Assembly (NCBI GenBank): GCA_035640155.1
Contig: DASQWR010000223.1
Location: 1 to 64,000, forward strand
Direction of reading: 5' to 3'
Origin: JALYQB01 sp035640155
GTDB lineage: Bacteria > Actinomycetota > Actinomycetes > Mycobacteriales > Pseudonocardiaceae
Length of the DNA stretch: 64,000 nt
Of the stretch, positions 1 through 12,062 are shown one piece after another. The stretch's first letter is position 1. The number at the start of each line of letters is the position of its first letter. The notes under the pieces were generated by a model. That model saw only the letters and a list, made by a program, of their open reading frames with translations. It made no database searches and was not told the DNA's origin. The position numbers and the translations under genes are program-made.

Positions 1-541
1 GAGCGGGCCAGTCCTCGCCGGGCAGCGCCTGCCAGGCCGCGTGCGCCGCCCGGCCACCGTGCACCGCGTCCAGGAACGCCGGGCCCCGCGGGTAGCGCTG
101 CCACCCGGTGGCCTCCGGCCGCGCGGGCGGTAGCACCGGAATCCGAGGCGGCTCTGCCTCCACCCGGGCGTGCCGTGGGGGGACGGCCAGGCGCAGCACG
201 TCGGTCATGGTGCCGGCGCAGCGGTCGGCGACCGCGCGGGCCAGTCTCGCCACCGGGGGCGAGAGCACCGGCTCGGCGGAGACCACCTTCTCGATCCAGC
301 CGAGCTGGCCGGGGTGCTCGGAGGCCGCCATCCGGTCCAGCAGGAACCCGTCCACCAGCCGGCCGGCGAAGCGCACCCGCACCCGGCAGCCGGGCACGGC
401 GGCTGCGCCCAGCCCGTCGGGCACCTGGTAGTCGAACGGCCGGTCCAGGTGCGCGAGCGGCACGTCCACACAGACCCGCGCCACCGGGAGCCGCTCGGCC
501 GGGACCCGCTGCCCGCGACGGGACGAACCGGTGCTGCGCAT
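1..541 (-). CDS. priA: PriA, primosomal protein N' (N-terminal part, runs off window)
   Basis: Only the N-terminal ~180 residues are inside the window; the frame stays open to base 1. The readable protein begins MRSTGSSRRG and contains VCVDVPLAHLDRPFDY and VRVRFAGRLVDGFLLDR, typical of the PriA 3'-DNA-binding domain that recognises the 3' end at stalled forks; the helicase part would lie beyond the window. The ATG at 541 is the first good start after the metK stop. In actinobacteria priA commonly follows metK, as here (about 40 bp apart, same strand), so co-transcription is likely. Actinobacterial PriA proteins often lack helicase residues, but that region cannot be seen. Confidence 0.85.
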   Translation of the reverse strand, partial: MRSTGSSRRGQRVPAERLPVARVCVDVPLAHLDRPFDYQVPDGLGAAAVPGCRVRVRFAGRLVDGFLLDRMAASEHPGQLGWIEKVVSAEPVLSPPVARLARAVADRCAGTMTDVLRLAVPPRHARVEAEPPRIPVLPPARPEATGWQRYPRGPAFLDAVHGGRAAHAAWQALPGEDWPA

Positions 542-580
542 GGCGCTGGGTCTACCAAACGGCCCCGTCAGTCCCGCCGG

Positions 581-1783
581 TCACCCGCCGGTGGCGGCGC
601 GAAGGTCGTCGGACCGGTCGGTGCGCTCCCAGGGCAGGTCCAGCTCGGGGCGCCCGAAGTGCCCGTAGGCGGCGGTGGCTGCGTAGATCGGGCGCAGCAG
701 GTCCAGATCACGGATGATCGCGGCCGGGCGCAGGTCGAACAGCTCGGTGATCGCCATCTGGATCTTGGCCGGGTCGACGGTCTCGGTGCCGAAGGTCTCC
801 ACGAACAGCCCCACCGGGTCCGCCTTGCCGATCGCGTAGGCAACCTGGACCTCGATCCGGCCGGCGAGGCCCGCCGCGACCGCGTTCTTGGCCACCCAGC
901 GCATCGCGTACGCCGCCGAGCGGTCGACCTTGGACGGGTCCTTCCCGGAGAACGCCCCGCCCCCGTGGCGGGCGGTGCCGCCGTAGGTGTCCACGATGAT
1001 CTTGCGTCCGGTGAGCCCGGCGTCGCCCATCGGGCCGCCGATGACGAACCGCCCGGCGGGGTTCACCAGGAGCTGCACGTCCGAGGTGTCCAGCCCGAGG
1101 TCTGCGATCTCCGGTGCCACCACCTGCTCGCGGATGTCCACCCCGAGTAGCGCCTCGAGGTCGATGCCCTCGGCGTGCTGGCTGGAGACCAGCACGGTGT
1201 CCAGCCGCACCGCCTGGTCACCGGCGTACTCGATCGACACCTGGGTCTTGCCGTCCGGACGCAGGTAGGGCATGGCGCCGTTCTTGCGGACCGCGGTGAG
1301 CCGCCGGGCCAGCCGGTGCGCGAGCACGATGGGCAGTGGCATCAGCTCCGGGGTGTCGGTGCACGCGTACCCGACCATCAGGCCCTGGTCGCCCGCACCC
1401 AGCCGGGCGATCTCGGCATCCGTGAGATCCCGGTCCTCGACGCGGTGGCCGTACCCGATGTCGATGCCCTGCTCGATGTCCGGGGACTGGGCACCGAGCG
1501 CCACGTTGACGCCGCAGGAATGCCCGTCGAACCCCTTCACCGAGGAGTCGTAGCCAATCTCGACGATCTTGTCCCGGACGATGGTGGGGATGTCCGCGTA
1601 CGCCCTGCTGGTCACCTCGCCGACAACGTGCACCTGCCCCGTGGTGACCAGCGTCTCCACCGCGACCCGGCTGCGCGGGTCGGTGGCCAGCAGCGCATCG
1701 AGCACCGAGTCGCTGATCGCGTCACAGATCTTGTCCGGATGCCCTTCGGTCACCGACTCGCTGGTGAACAGGCGACGGCTCAC
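581..1783 (-). CDS. metK: S-adenosylmethionine synthetase
   Basis: Makes S-adenosylmethionine from methionine and ATP in the cytoplasm. The product is 400 aa, the usual family length, and starts VSRRLFTSESVTEGHPDKIC, with the GHPDK ATP-binding motif and, near the C-terminal domain, GGTARHGGGAFSGKDPSKVD (P-loop-like GGGAF-GKD). I chose GTG at 1783 because a strong GGAGGGG Shine-Dalgarno lies 5 bases upstream and homologues start at this residue; the longer reading frame to 1852 adds a non-conserved leader. No SAM riboswitch is visible upstream. It is flanked by coaBC (76 bp upstream) and priA on the same strand. Confidence 0.97.
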   Translation of the reverse strand: MSRRLFTSESVTEGHPDKICDAISDSVLDALLATDPRSRVAVETLVTTGQVHVVGEVTSRAYADIPTIVRDKIVEIGYDSSVKGFDGHSCGVNVALGAQSPDIEQGIDIGYGHRVEDRDLTDAEIARLGAGDQGLMVGYACTDTPELMPLPIVLAHRLARRLTAVRKNGAMPYLRPDGKTQVSIEYAGDQAVRLDTVLVSSQHAEGIDLEALLGVDIREQVVAPEIADLGLDTSDVQLLVNPAGRFVIGGPMGDAGLTGRKIIVDTYGGTARHGGGAFSGKDPSKVDRSAAYAMRWVAKNAVAAGLAGRIEVQVAYAIGKADPVGLFVETFGTETVDPAKIQMAITELFDLRPAAIIRDLDLLRPIYAATAAYGHFGRPELDLPWERTDRSDDLRAATGG

Positions 1784-1859
1784 GGGGATCCCCTCCGACA
1801 TCGGGCATGGATGGTCGCCCAGCCTAGGCCGGTACCGGGTCAACGCGGCCAACGCCGGG

Positions 1860-3092
1860 TCAACGCGGCAGGCGTGCGGAGACGGCGTCCCACAGATGGG
1901 CGGCGAGCAGCGCCTTGGGACCGTCCGGCAGCACGGTCTCCGATCCGTCCGCGCCGAGCAGCCAGCCGCCGTTGGAGCCCGTCCCGAACGCCCGGCCGTC
2001 GCCCACGACGTTGACCACGAGCAGGTCGCAGCCCTTGCGGGCGAGCTTGGCGCGGCCGTGGTCGAGCACGCCCGCGTGGGAGTCTCCGGTCTCGGCGGCG
2101 AACCCGACCACCACCTGGCCGGGGCGTCGCCGCGACACCAGCTCGACGAGCACGTCGGGATTGGGGGTCAGGACCACCGCGCCGGGCTCCCCTCCGGTTT
2201 TCTTGATCTTACTGGAGCGGGTCCGGGTGGGGCGGAAGTCGGCGACCGCGGCCGCCATCACGATCGCGTCGGCATCTTCGGCGGCCGCGAGCACCGCCTC
2301 GCCCAGCTCGTGGGCGGTGCCGACCCGGACCACCCGCACCCCGGCCGGATCGGCCAGGTCGGCGGTGTGCGCCGCGATGAGTGTCACCTGCGCCCCGCGC
2401 TGGGCGCCGACCCGGGCCAGCGCGTAGCCCTGCCGGCCCGACGAGTGGTTGCCCAGGAAGCGCACCGGGTCGAGCGGCTCCCGGGTGCCCCCTGCCGAGA
2501 CCACCACACGGCGGCCGGTGAGATCCCCCGGCAACGCATCGGCGCGGGCCATCAACAGCGTCGCCAGCTCGACGATCTCGGCGGGCTCGGGCAGCCGCCC
2601 GGCCCCGGAGTCGGCGCCGGTCAGCCGCCCCGAGGCGGGCTCGACGACGATGGCGCCGCGGGAGCGCAGCAGCGACACGTTGTGCACGGTCGCCGGGTGC
2701 AGCCACATCTCGGTGTGCATGGCAGGCGCGAAGAGCACCGGGCAACGGGCGGTGAGCAGGGTCGCGGTGAGCAGGTCGTCGCAGCGGCCGTGTGCGGCGC
2801 GGGCGAGCAGGTCGGCGGTAGCGGGCACCACGAGCAGCAGGTCGGTGCTCTGCCCGAGTCGCAGGTGGGGTACCTCGGGCACGTCGGCGAAGACGCCGGT
2901 GTGCACCGGCTGCTCGGAGAGCGCCTCAAAGGTGGCCGTACCGACGAAGCGCAGTGCCGACTCGGTGGGGACGACCCGCACCCGGTGGCCCGCCTCGGTG
3001 AGACGACGCAGCACCTCACAGGCCTTGTAGGCGGCGATTCCCCCACCGACGCCGAGGACGATGCGCCGCGGCGGCGTGCGGTCGAGGGTCAA
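1860..3092 (-). CDS. coaBC: Bifunctional phosphopantothenoylcysteine decarboxylase / phosphopantothenate-cysteine ligase
   Basis: Catalyses two steps of coenzyme A synthesis: CTP-dependent joining of 4'-phosphopantothenate to cysteine, then FMN-dependent decarboxylation. The N-terminal flavoprotein half shows GVGGGIAAYKA, the PHLRLG catalytic histidine region and PAMHTEMW (the substrate-recognition motif, usually PxMNxxMW; Asn is His here, as in other actinobacteria). The C-terminal ligase half shows VVVSAGGTREPLDPVRFLGN, SSGRQGYALA and SSKIKK with the ligase lysine. At 410 aa it is normal length. It overlaps rpoZ by 4 bp (ATGA), so the rpoZ-coaBC pair is translationally coupled. Confidence 0.97.
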   Translation of the reverse strand: MTLDRTPPRRIVLGVGGGIAAYKACEVLRRLTEAGHRVRVVPTESALRFVGTATFEALSEQPVHTGVFADVPEVPHLRLGQSTDLLLVVPATADLLARAAHGRCDDLLTATLLTARCPVLFAPAMHTEMWLHPATVHNVSLLRSRGAIVVEPASGRLTGADSGAGRLPEPAEIVELATLLMARADALPGDLTGRRVVVSAGGTREPLDPVRFLGNHSSGRQGYALARVGAQRGAQVTLIAAHTADLADPAGVRVVRVGTAHELGEAVLAAAEDADAIVMAAAVADFRPTRTRSSKIKKTGGEPGAVVLTPNPDVLVELVSRRRPGQVVVGFAAETGDSHAGVLDHGRAKLARKGCDLLVVNVVGDGRAFGTGSNGGWLLGADGSETVLPDGPKALLAAHLWDAVSARLPR

Positions 3093-3379
3093 TCGCCCTC
3101 GGTGTGCTCGAGCAGGCCGCTGTGGATCTCACGCAGGGCGATCGACAGCGGCTTCTCCCGCTGGCCCGGCTCGACCAGCGGGCCGACGTACTCGAGCAGA
3201 CCCTCACCGAGCTGCGCGTAGTAGTCGTTGATCTGCCGAGCGCGCTTGGCCGCATAGATCACCAGGGCGTACTTGGAGCTGACCTTGTCCAGCAGGTCGT
3301 CGATCGGGGGGTTGGTGATGCCCTCGGGCGGGATGACCGGCGGCGCGTCCAGCGCACCCAGGTCGATGGGGATGCTCAC
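3089..3379 (-). CDS. rpoZ: RNA polymerase omega subunit
   Basis: Small RNA polymerase subunit (96 aa) that helps assemble the beta' subunit. The core NPPIDDLLDKVSSKYALVIY followed by AAKRARQINDYY is the diagnostic omega segment, with the usual actinobacterial N-terminal extension and C-terminal REIHSGLLEH. The start overlaps the gmk stop by 4 bp and the end overlaps coaBC by 4 bp, giving the conserved gmk-rpoZ-coaBC-metK order. Confidence 0.97.
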   Translation of the reverse strand: MSIPIDLGALDAPPVIPPEGITNPPIDDLLDKVSSKYALVIYAAKRARQINDYYAQLGEGLLEYVGPLVEPGQREKPLSIALREIHSGLLEHTEGD

Positions 3380-3996
3380 TCACTCGCTCCAGATGCTCGG
3401 GGGCCGGCACACCGGGCCACCTCGTGCAGGTCGGGGGGTCCGGTGCCGACCATCAATGCTACCAACTCGTCGGCGGCGCGGCGCACGTCGTCGTTCAGGA
3501 CGGTCGCGTCGAACTCGTCCTGCGCCGCCAGTTCGGCGCGAGCCACCTCCAGCCGGCGGCCCAGCACGGCCGGGTCCTCGGTGCCACGCTCGGAGAGCCG
3601 TCGCACCAACGCCGGCCACGACGGGGGCAGCAGCATCACCAGCAGTGCGTCGGGCATCGCGGCGCGGACCTGCCGAGCCCCCTGCAGCTCGATCTCCAGG
3701 AGCGCGGGACGCCCGGACTCCAGAGCCTCCCGGACCGGGGCTGCCGGGGTGCCATAGCCGTTGCCGGCGTACTCGGCGTGCTCCAGCAGCTGCCCGGCCC
3801 CGATCATCGCCTCGAACCTGGCGCGGCTCACGAACCGGTAGTGCTCGCCGTCGCGCTCCCCCTCGCGGGGGGCCCGGGTGGTCACCGACACGCTGGCGAA
3901 GACCTCGGGCCGGCGGCGGCACACCTCGGCGACGACGCTGGACTTGCCCACCCCGGACGGGCCCGAGACGACGGTGAGCCGGGGGGCAGCGCTCAC
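3376..3996 (-). CDS. gmk: Guanylate kinase
   Basis: Phosphorylates GMP to GDP with ATP. The 206-aa product starts VSAAPRLTVVSGPSGVGKSS, with the GPSGVGKSS P-loop, then VSVTTRAPREGERDGEHYRF (GMP-binding), and LLEIELQGARQV (Walker B region). I chose GTG 3996 because it overlaps the mihF stop (GTGA) and gives family length; the longer open frame upstream (to 4431) is antisense-like mihF sequence in another frame. It sits in the mihF-gmk-rpoZ-coaBC coupled string. Confidence 0.96.
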   Translation of the reverse strand: MSAAPRLTVVSGPSGVGKSSVVAEVCRRRPEVFASVSVTTRAPREGERDGEHYRFVSRARFEAMIGAGQLLEHAEYAGNGYGTPAAPVREALESGRPALLEIELQGARQVRAAMPDALLVMLLPPSWPALVRRLSERGTEDPAVLGRRLEVARAELAAQDEFDATVLNDDVRRAADELVALMVGTGPPDLHEVARCAGPRASGASE

Positions 3997-4307
3997 GCGC
4001 TGAACTCGGCGAGCAGCGCCTTGCGCTGCCGCTCCCCCAGTCCGCGCAGCCGCCGGCTCGGTGCGATCTCCAGACGCTCCATGATCTGCTGCGAGCGGAC
4101 CTTGCCGACTCCCGGCAGGGCCTCGAGCAGCGCGGAGACCTTCATCTTGCCCAGGATGTCGTCGCTGTCGGCGTTGGCGAGGACCTCGCTGAGATTGGTC
4201 CCGCCACGCTTGAGGCGCTCCTTGAGCTCGGCCCGGGCACGGCGGGCGACGGCCGCCTTCTCCAGTGCAGCGGCCCGCTGCTCCTCGGTCAGCTCGGGAA
4301 GGGGCAC
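3993..4307 (-). CDS. mihF: Actinobacterial integration host factor (mIHF type)
   Basis: A 104-aa nucleoid-associated DNA-bending protein of the actinobacterial mIHF/sIHF family, unrelated in fold to E. coli IHF. The helix-two-turn-helix region is visible as SALLEALPGVGKVRSQQIME followed by RRLRGLGERQRKALL, with an N-terminal charged helix (AVARRARAELKERL) that is part of the conserved family. It is the usual neighbour of gmk and pyrF. A weak candidate SD (GGAG) precedes the ATG at 4307. It is separated from pyrF by 142 bp and may have its own promoter. Confidence 0.95.
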   Translation of the reverse strand: MPLPELTEEQRAAALEKAAVARRARAELKERLKRGGTNLSEVLANADSDDILGKMKVSALLEALPGVGKVRSQQIMERLEIAPSRRLRGLGERQRKALLAEFSA

Positions 4308-4404
4308 GGTCTCCTCCGTCGATCGATGTCGATGTCCAGCAGGTGTAGATCAGTGGATGTGGAACGGTGCGGCGACCGTACCCACCAGAGCGGGACTGGC
4401 TCAA

Positions 4405-4419
4405 CCGGGGGCTCCCCGG
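4405..4419. terminator. Short GC-rich hairpin between pyrF and mihF
   Basis: CCGGGG / CCCCGG arms with a 3-base GCT loop lie about 31-45 bases downstream of the pyrF stop on the minus strand. There is no T-run, so it is only a weak candidate for an attenuator or terminator at the end of the pyr operon. Confidence 0.25.
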
Positions 4420-4449
4420 CCGACCTGCCACGACAGGGCCGGCGCAGGC

Positions 4450-5276
4450 TCAGGGAGCGATCAGCGCGACCACAGCGTCACGCACCCGCAGCGCGGCCGA
4501 GCGCACCTCCGCCGGGTCCGGGCCGTGCCGCAGGACGTCCCGCGCGGTGGCCGGCAGCACGTGTCGCAGTACCGCACCGAAGGTCCTCGGCATGGTGTCC
4601 AGCGTGGCGCCCTGCGCGCCGACCCCGGGGGCCAGCACTGGTCCGTTGAGCGCGTGCAGATCGAGCTCCCCCGGCGCCGCGGTGGCGCCCACCACGACCC
4701 CGAGGTCCCCGAGTGGAGCGCTCCCGGCGTTGCGCTCCCCCAGCGCGTCCACGACGTGCTGGGCGGGACCGGCCCGCTGCATCGGCGCACCTTCCGGGTT
4801 GGACGTGCGGGCGAGCACGAACACCCCGCGGCCGGTGCGGGTGGCCTGCGCGAACGCCGGTTCCAGCGCACCCACCCCGAGGTAGGGGGAGACGGTGATC
4901 GCATCGGCGGCCAGTGGCGCGCCGTCGGCGAGGTAGGCCTGCGCGTAGGCGGTCATGGTGGAGCCGATGTCGCCACGCTTGACGTCGAGCAACACCAGCG
5001 CCCCGGCGTTCCGGGTCCGGGCGAGGGTGCGCTCCAGGACGGCGATCCCGGCGGAGCCGTGCCGCTCGAAGAACGCCGACTGGGGTTTGACCACCGCGAT
5101 CTCCCCAGCCAGCGCGTCCACAGCGGTGAACGCGAAGCGTTCCAGCCCGCCGGGGTCGTCGCCGAGCCCCCACTGCTGCAGCAACGCCGGGTGCGGGTCG
5201 ATGCCAACGCACAGCGGCCCCCGCGCGGCGACCATCTCGACGAGCCGTGCGCCGAATTTCCCGTGGGTGGGGGGAG

Positions 5277-5280
<4 letters not shown>
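4450..5280 (-). CDS. pyrF: Orotidine-5'-phosphate decarboxylase (type 2)
   Basis: Last enzyme of UMP synthesis: decarboxylates OMP. The 276-aa product shows GPLCVGIDPHP near the N-terminus, VVKPQSAFFERHG, and the catalytic LLDVKRGDIGSTMTAYAQAY (DxKRxDI). The length and motif spacing are those of the longer actinobacterial/type 2 enzymes. The start ATG 5280 overlaps the carB stop by 4 bp; the open frame continues upstream only as carB sequence in another frame. It is the terminal gene of the pyrR-pyrB-pyrC-carA-carB-pyrF operon. Confidence 0.96.
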
Positions 5281-8638
<3,358 letters not shown>

Positions 8639-8639
<1 letters not shown>

Positions 8640-9763
8640 CAGCGCCCCTCCATCAACGCGCAGAAGCGGTCGAACAGCGGCGCCGCGTCGTGTGGGCCGG
8701 CCGCGGCCTCCGGGTGGTACTGGACGCTGAACGCTGGCGCCTCCAGGCAGGTCAGCCCCTCGACAGTGTCGTCGTTCGGGCAGGAGTGGCTGACCACGGC
8801 GGGCCCGAAGTCGGTGTCGAAGCGCTCCCCCGGCGCGCCCTCGACGGCGAACCCGTGGTTCTGCGAGGTGATCGCGACCCGCCCGGTGACGTGCTCGACA
8901 ACCGGGATGTTCAGCCCGCGGTGCCCGTAGCGCATCTTGTAGGTGCCACGGCCCAGCGCCCGGCCGAGGATCTGGTTGCCGAAGCAGATGCCGAAAAGCG
9001 GCACCCGGTGTGCGAGCACCCCGCGGGTCAGCGTGACGGCGTGTTCGGCGGTGGCCGGGTCACCGGGGCCATTGGACAGGAACACCCCGTCGGGTGCCAG
9101 CGCGAGCACCTGCTCCAGCGACGAGGTGGCCGGCAGCACGGAGGTCTCGATGCCCCGGGCGGCGAGCATCCGGGGCGTGTTCGACTTGATGCCCAGGTCC
9201 AGCGCGGCTACCCGGAACCGGACCGGTCCGTCCGCGGCCACCCGGTAGGGCTGCGCAGTGGTGACCTCGCCGACCAGGTCCGCGCCGGCCATCGGGGGGC
9301 TGTCCCGCACCCGCGCCAGCAGCGCTGAGACGTTTCCGGGATCGGCTAGTGCGGCACCGGAGAAGATCCCGGCCCGCATCGAGCCGTGCTCGCGCAGCCG
9401 CCGGGTCACCGCGCGGGTGTCCAGCCCCGAGATGGCGACCACACCCTGCTCGCGCAGCGCGTCTTCCAGGGGGCGGCGGGACCGCCAGCTCGACGGGACC
9501 CGGGCCGGATCGCGCACCACGTAGCCGGCGACCCAGATCCGGCGTGACTCGTCGTCCTCGTCGTTCCAGCCGGTGTTGCCGATGTGCGGGGCGGTCTGCA
9601 CCACGATCTGCCGGTGGTAGGACGGGTCGGTCAGGGTCTCCTGGTACCCGGTCATCCCGGTCGCGAAGACCGCCTCGCCCAAGGTCTCGCCGGTCGCGCC
9701 ATATGCCTCACCCGCCGCGACGCTGCCGTCCTCTAACACCAGCGCGGCTTGCCCGACGCTCAT
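8639..9763 (-). CDS. carA: Carbamoyl-phosphate synthase small subunit (glutaminase)
   Basis: Class I glutamine amidotransferase subunit that releases ammonia to CarB. The 374-aa product starts MSVGQAALVLEDGSVAAGEA; the GATase domain has GICFGNQILGRALG with the nucleophilic Cys and QYHPEA with the catalytic His and partner acid. ATG 9763 overlaps the pyrC stop (ATGA); a GTG two codons upstream (9769) is the alternative start. The much longer open frame upstream is antisense-phase pyrC and is not part of the gene. Confidence 0.97.
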
Positions 9764-11058
9764 CGGCACACCTTCCCGTCGTCCGCGGTGACCCGGCCGC
9801 GCAGCAGTGTGCTGACCACCCGCGCGGGCAGTGTCATGCCCTCGAACGGCGTGTTCGCGGACAGGCTCGCGAGCTCCGCGCCCCGCACCGTCCAGCGGGC
9901 GTCGGGGTCCACCAGCACCAGGGTGGCCGGCTCGCCGACCGCGAGCGGGCGTCCCTGGCCGGTGGCCCTGCCCACGACGGCCGGCCGCTCGCTCATCACC
10001 CGCGCCACCCCCCGCCAGTCCAGCAGCCCGGGCCGCACCATCGTCTGCACGACGACGGAAAGCGCGGTCTGCAAACCCAGCATGCCCGGACGGGCGGCGG
10101 ACCACTCGCACTCCTTGTCCTGCGGGGCGTGCGGGGCGTGGTCGGTGGCCACACAGTCGACGACGCCCTCGGCCAGCGCCCCGCGCAGCGCCTCGACGTC
10201 GCCGCCGGTGCGCAGCGGTGGGTTGACCTTGTTGACCGGATCGTAGGTCGCCAGCCGCTCGTCGGTGAGCAGCAGATGGTGCGGGGTGACTTCCGAGGTC
10301 ACCGTGCGAACGCCGTGCTGCCGCGCCCAGCGCAGCACGTCCACCGTGCCTGCGGTGGAGACGTGGCAGACGTGCAGCCGGGCGCCGGCGGCGCGGGCCA
10401 ACAGGCAGTCCCGGGCGACGATGGACTCCTCGGCCGCCGCGGGCCACCCGGTGAGCCCCAGCCGCGCGGCGATCTCGCCCTCGTGGGCCTGCGCGTCGAC
10501 GGTGAGCCGTGGCTCCTCGGCGTGCTGGGCGATCACGGCGTCGAGTGCGGTGGAGTACTCCAGCGCGCGGCGCATGAGCAGCGGATCGTGCACGCACAGC
10601 CCGTCGTCGGAGAACATCCTGACCCGTGCCGGGGAAGCGGCCATCCCGCCGAGCTCGGCGAGACGCTGCCCACCCAGTCCCACGGTGACCGCGCCGACCG
10701 GGCGCACCTCGACCAGCCCGATCTGCTGCCCGCGGTGGTGGACGTGCTCGACGGCCACCGCGGTGTCGGCCACCGGATCGGTGTTGGCCATCGCGAACAC
10801 CGCCGTGTAGCCCCCCAGCGCGGCTGCAGCCGAGCCGGAGGCGATGGTCTCGGCGTCCTCCCGCCCCGGTTCACGCAGGTGGGTGTGCAGGTCGACGAAC
10901 CCGGGCAGGGCGACGAGCCCACCAGCCTCACGCACCGCGGCACCCGCCACGCGCAGCCGCGGCCCGAGCTCCGCGATCACTCCGTCCCGGACGAGCAGGT
11001 CAACCGGGTCGCCCTCCCCGTAGGGCCGGACCCCGCGCAGCAGCAACGGCTGGTTCAT
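9760..11058 (-). CDS. pyrC: Dihydroorotase (type I)
   Basis: Zinc amidohydrolase that cyclises carbamoyl aspartate to dihydroorotate. The 432-aa protein shows LPGFVDLHTHLREPGREDAE (HxHxRxPG metal/substrate motif), the GARLHVCHVST histidine and VATDHAPH with the catalytic Asp. The length and NPPLR segment fit the active class I enzyme, not the inactive ATCase-associated pseudo-DHOase. It overlaps pyrB by 4 bp at its start and carA by 4 bp at its end. Confidence 0.97.
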   Translation of the reverse strand: MNQPLLLRGVRPYGEGDPVDLLVRDGVIAELGPRLRVAGAAVREAGGLVALPGFVDLHTHLREPGREDAETIASGSAAAALGGYTAVFAMANTDPVADTAVAVEHVHHRGQQIGLVEVRPVGAVTVGLGGQRLAELGGMAASPARVRMFSDDGLCVHDPLLMRRALEYSTALDAVIAQHAEEPRLTVDAQAHEGEIAARLGLTGWPAAAEESIVARDCLLARAAGARLHVCHVSTAGTVDVLRWARQHGVRTVTSEVTPHHLLLTDERLATYDPVNKVNPPLRTGGDVEALRGALAEGVVDCVATDHAPHAPQDKECEWSAARPGMLGLQTALSVVVQTMVRPGLLDWRGVARVMSERPAVVGRATGQGRPLAVGEPATLVLVDPDARWTVRGAELASLSANTPFEGMTLPARVVSTLLRGRVTADDGKVCR

Positions 11059-12062
11059 GCCCGCTCGCGCCGCTGGTCGTCCTGCTCGCGCGGCTGGTCG
11101 TCTTGGCCCCGCTGCTGGTCGTCTTGGCCGGCAAGCAGGTGGTACAGCACGGCCATCCGGACGTGCACCCCGTTCCGGACCTGGTCGCTGATCGCAGAGC
11201 GGGGCGAGTCGGCCACCGCGGGTGCGATCTCCATCCCACGCAGCATCGGACCGGGGTGCAGCACCGGGACGTGCTCCGGCAGGCATGCCGCCCGCGCCTC
11301 GGACAGGCCGTAGTCGATCGCGTACTCCCGCGCGGAGGGGAAGAACCCCCCGTGCATCCGCTCGGCCTGCACCCGCAGCACCATCACGGCGTCCGAACCG
11401 GGCAACGCGGCGTCGAGGTCATGGCTCACCGTCACCGGCCGGTTCCGGCCACCCCAGTTCTCGACGCCCCAGTTCTCGACGCCACAGGGCAGCAGTGTCG
11501 GTGGGGCGACCAGCTGCACCTGTGCCCCCAAGGTGCTCAGCAGCGTGACGCCGGACCGGGCAACCCGGCTGTGCAGGACATCCCCCACGATCGTGATTCG
11601 GCGCCCGGCCAGGGAACCGAGCCGGTGACGCAGGGTCGCCGCGTCGAGCAGAGCCTGGGTGGGGTGCTCATGGGAGCCGTCCCCGGCGTTCACGACGTGT
11701 GCGGAGATCCAGCCGGCCATCCGGTGCGCCGACCCGGATGCGGGGTGACGCAGGACGACCAGGTCGGTGCCCATCGCGTCGAGGGTGTGCGCGGTGTCTC
11801 GCAGCGACTCCCCCTTGGTCACCGAGGACCCGACCGCCGTGACGTTGACCACGTCGGCACTCATCCACTTGCCGGCGATCTCGAAGGACGCCCTGGTGCG
11901 GGTGGAGCTCTCGTAGAACATCGTGACCACGGTGCGGCCGCGCAGCGTCGGCAGCTTGTGCACCTCGCGGCCGGCCAGGGCCTGCTCGAGCCGGTCGGCG
12001 GTGTCCAGCAGCCGGACGGCGGTCTCGGCGTCGAGGTCGTCGGCGGCAAGCAGGTGACGCAT
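11055..12062 (-). CDS. pyrB: Aspartate carbamoyltransferase catalytic chain
   Basis: Condenses carbamoyl phosphate and aspartate, the committed step of UMP synthesis. The 335-aa product has FYESSTRTRASFE (carbamoyl-phosphate loop), HPTQALLD and HPGPMLRGMEI. It is about 20 residues longer than usual for two visible reasons: a tandem 15-bp duplication encoding GVENW-GVENW in the middle, and a C-terminal tail built from three imperfect QDDQxR units. Both lie outside conserved motifs and probably on the surface. The start shares a base with the pyrR stop (TGATG). No regulatory pyrI is present, as usual for this phylum. Confidence 0.97.
   Translation of the reverse strand: MRHLLAADDLDAETAVRLLDTADRLEQALAGREVHKLPTLRGRTVVTMFYESSTRTRASFEIAGKWMSADVVNVTAVGSSVTKGESLRDTAHTLDAMGTDLVVLRHPASGSAHRMAGWISAHVVNAGDGSHEHPTQALLDAATLRHRLGSLAGRRITIVGDVLHSRVARSGVTLLSTLGAQVQLVAPPTLLPCGVENWGVENWGGRNRPVTVSHDLDAALPGSDAVMVLRVQAERMHGGFFPSAREYAIDYGLSEARAACLPEHVPVLHPGPMLRGMEIAPAVADSPRSAISDQVRNGVHVRMAVLYHLLAGQDDQQRGQDDQPREQDDQRRERA
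11453..11482. repeat. 15-bp exact tandem duplication inside pyrB
   Basis: Two adjacent identical 15-bp units (cccagttctcgacgc on the plus strand) at 11453-11467 and 11468-11482 encode GVENW twice in PyrB. It is in frame, so it adds five residues without breaking the gene. Confidence 0.9.

Noticed and set aside
1835..1870. Direct repeat ccgggtcaacgcggc between coaBC and metK
   Set aside because: Two 15-bp copies 21 bp apart with one overlapping the coaBC stop; no known operator or structure fits, probably simple sequence.
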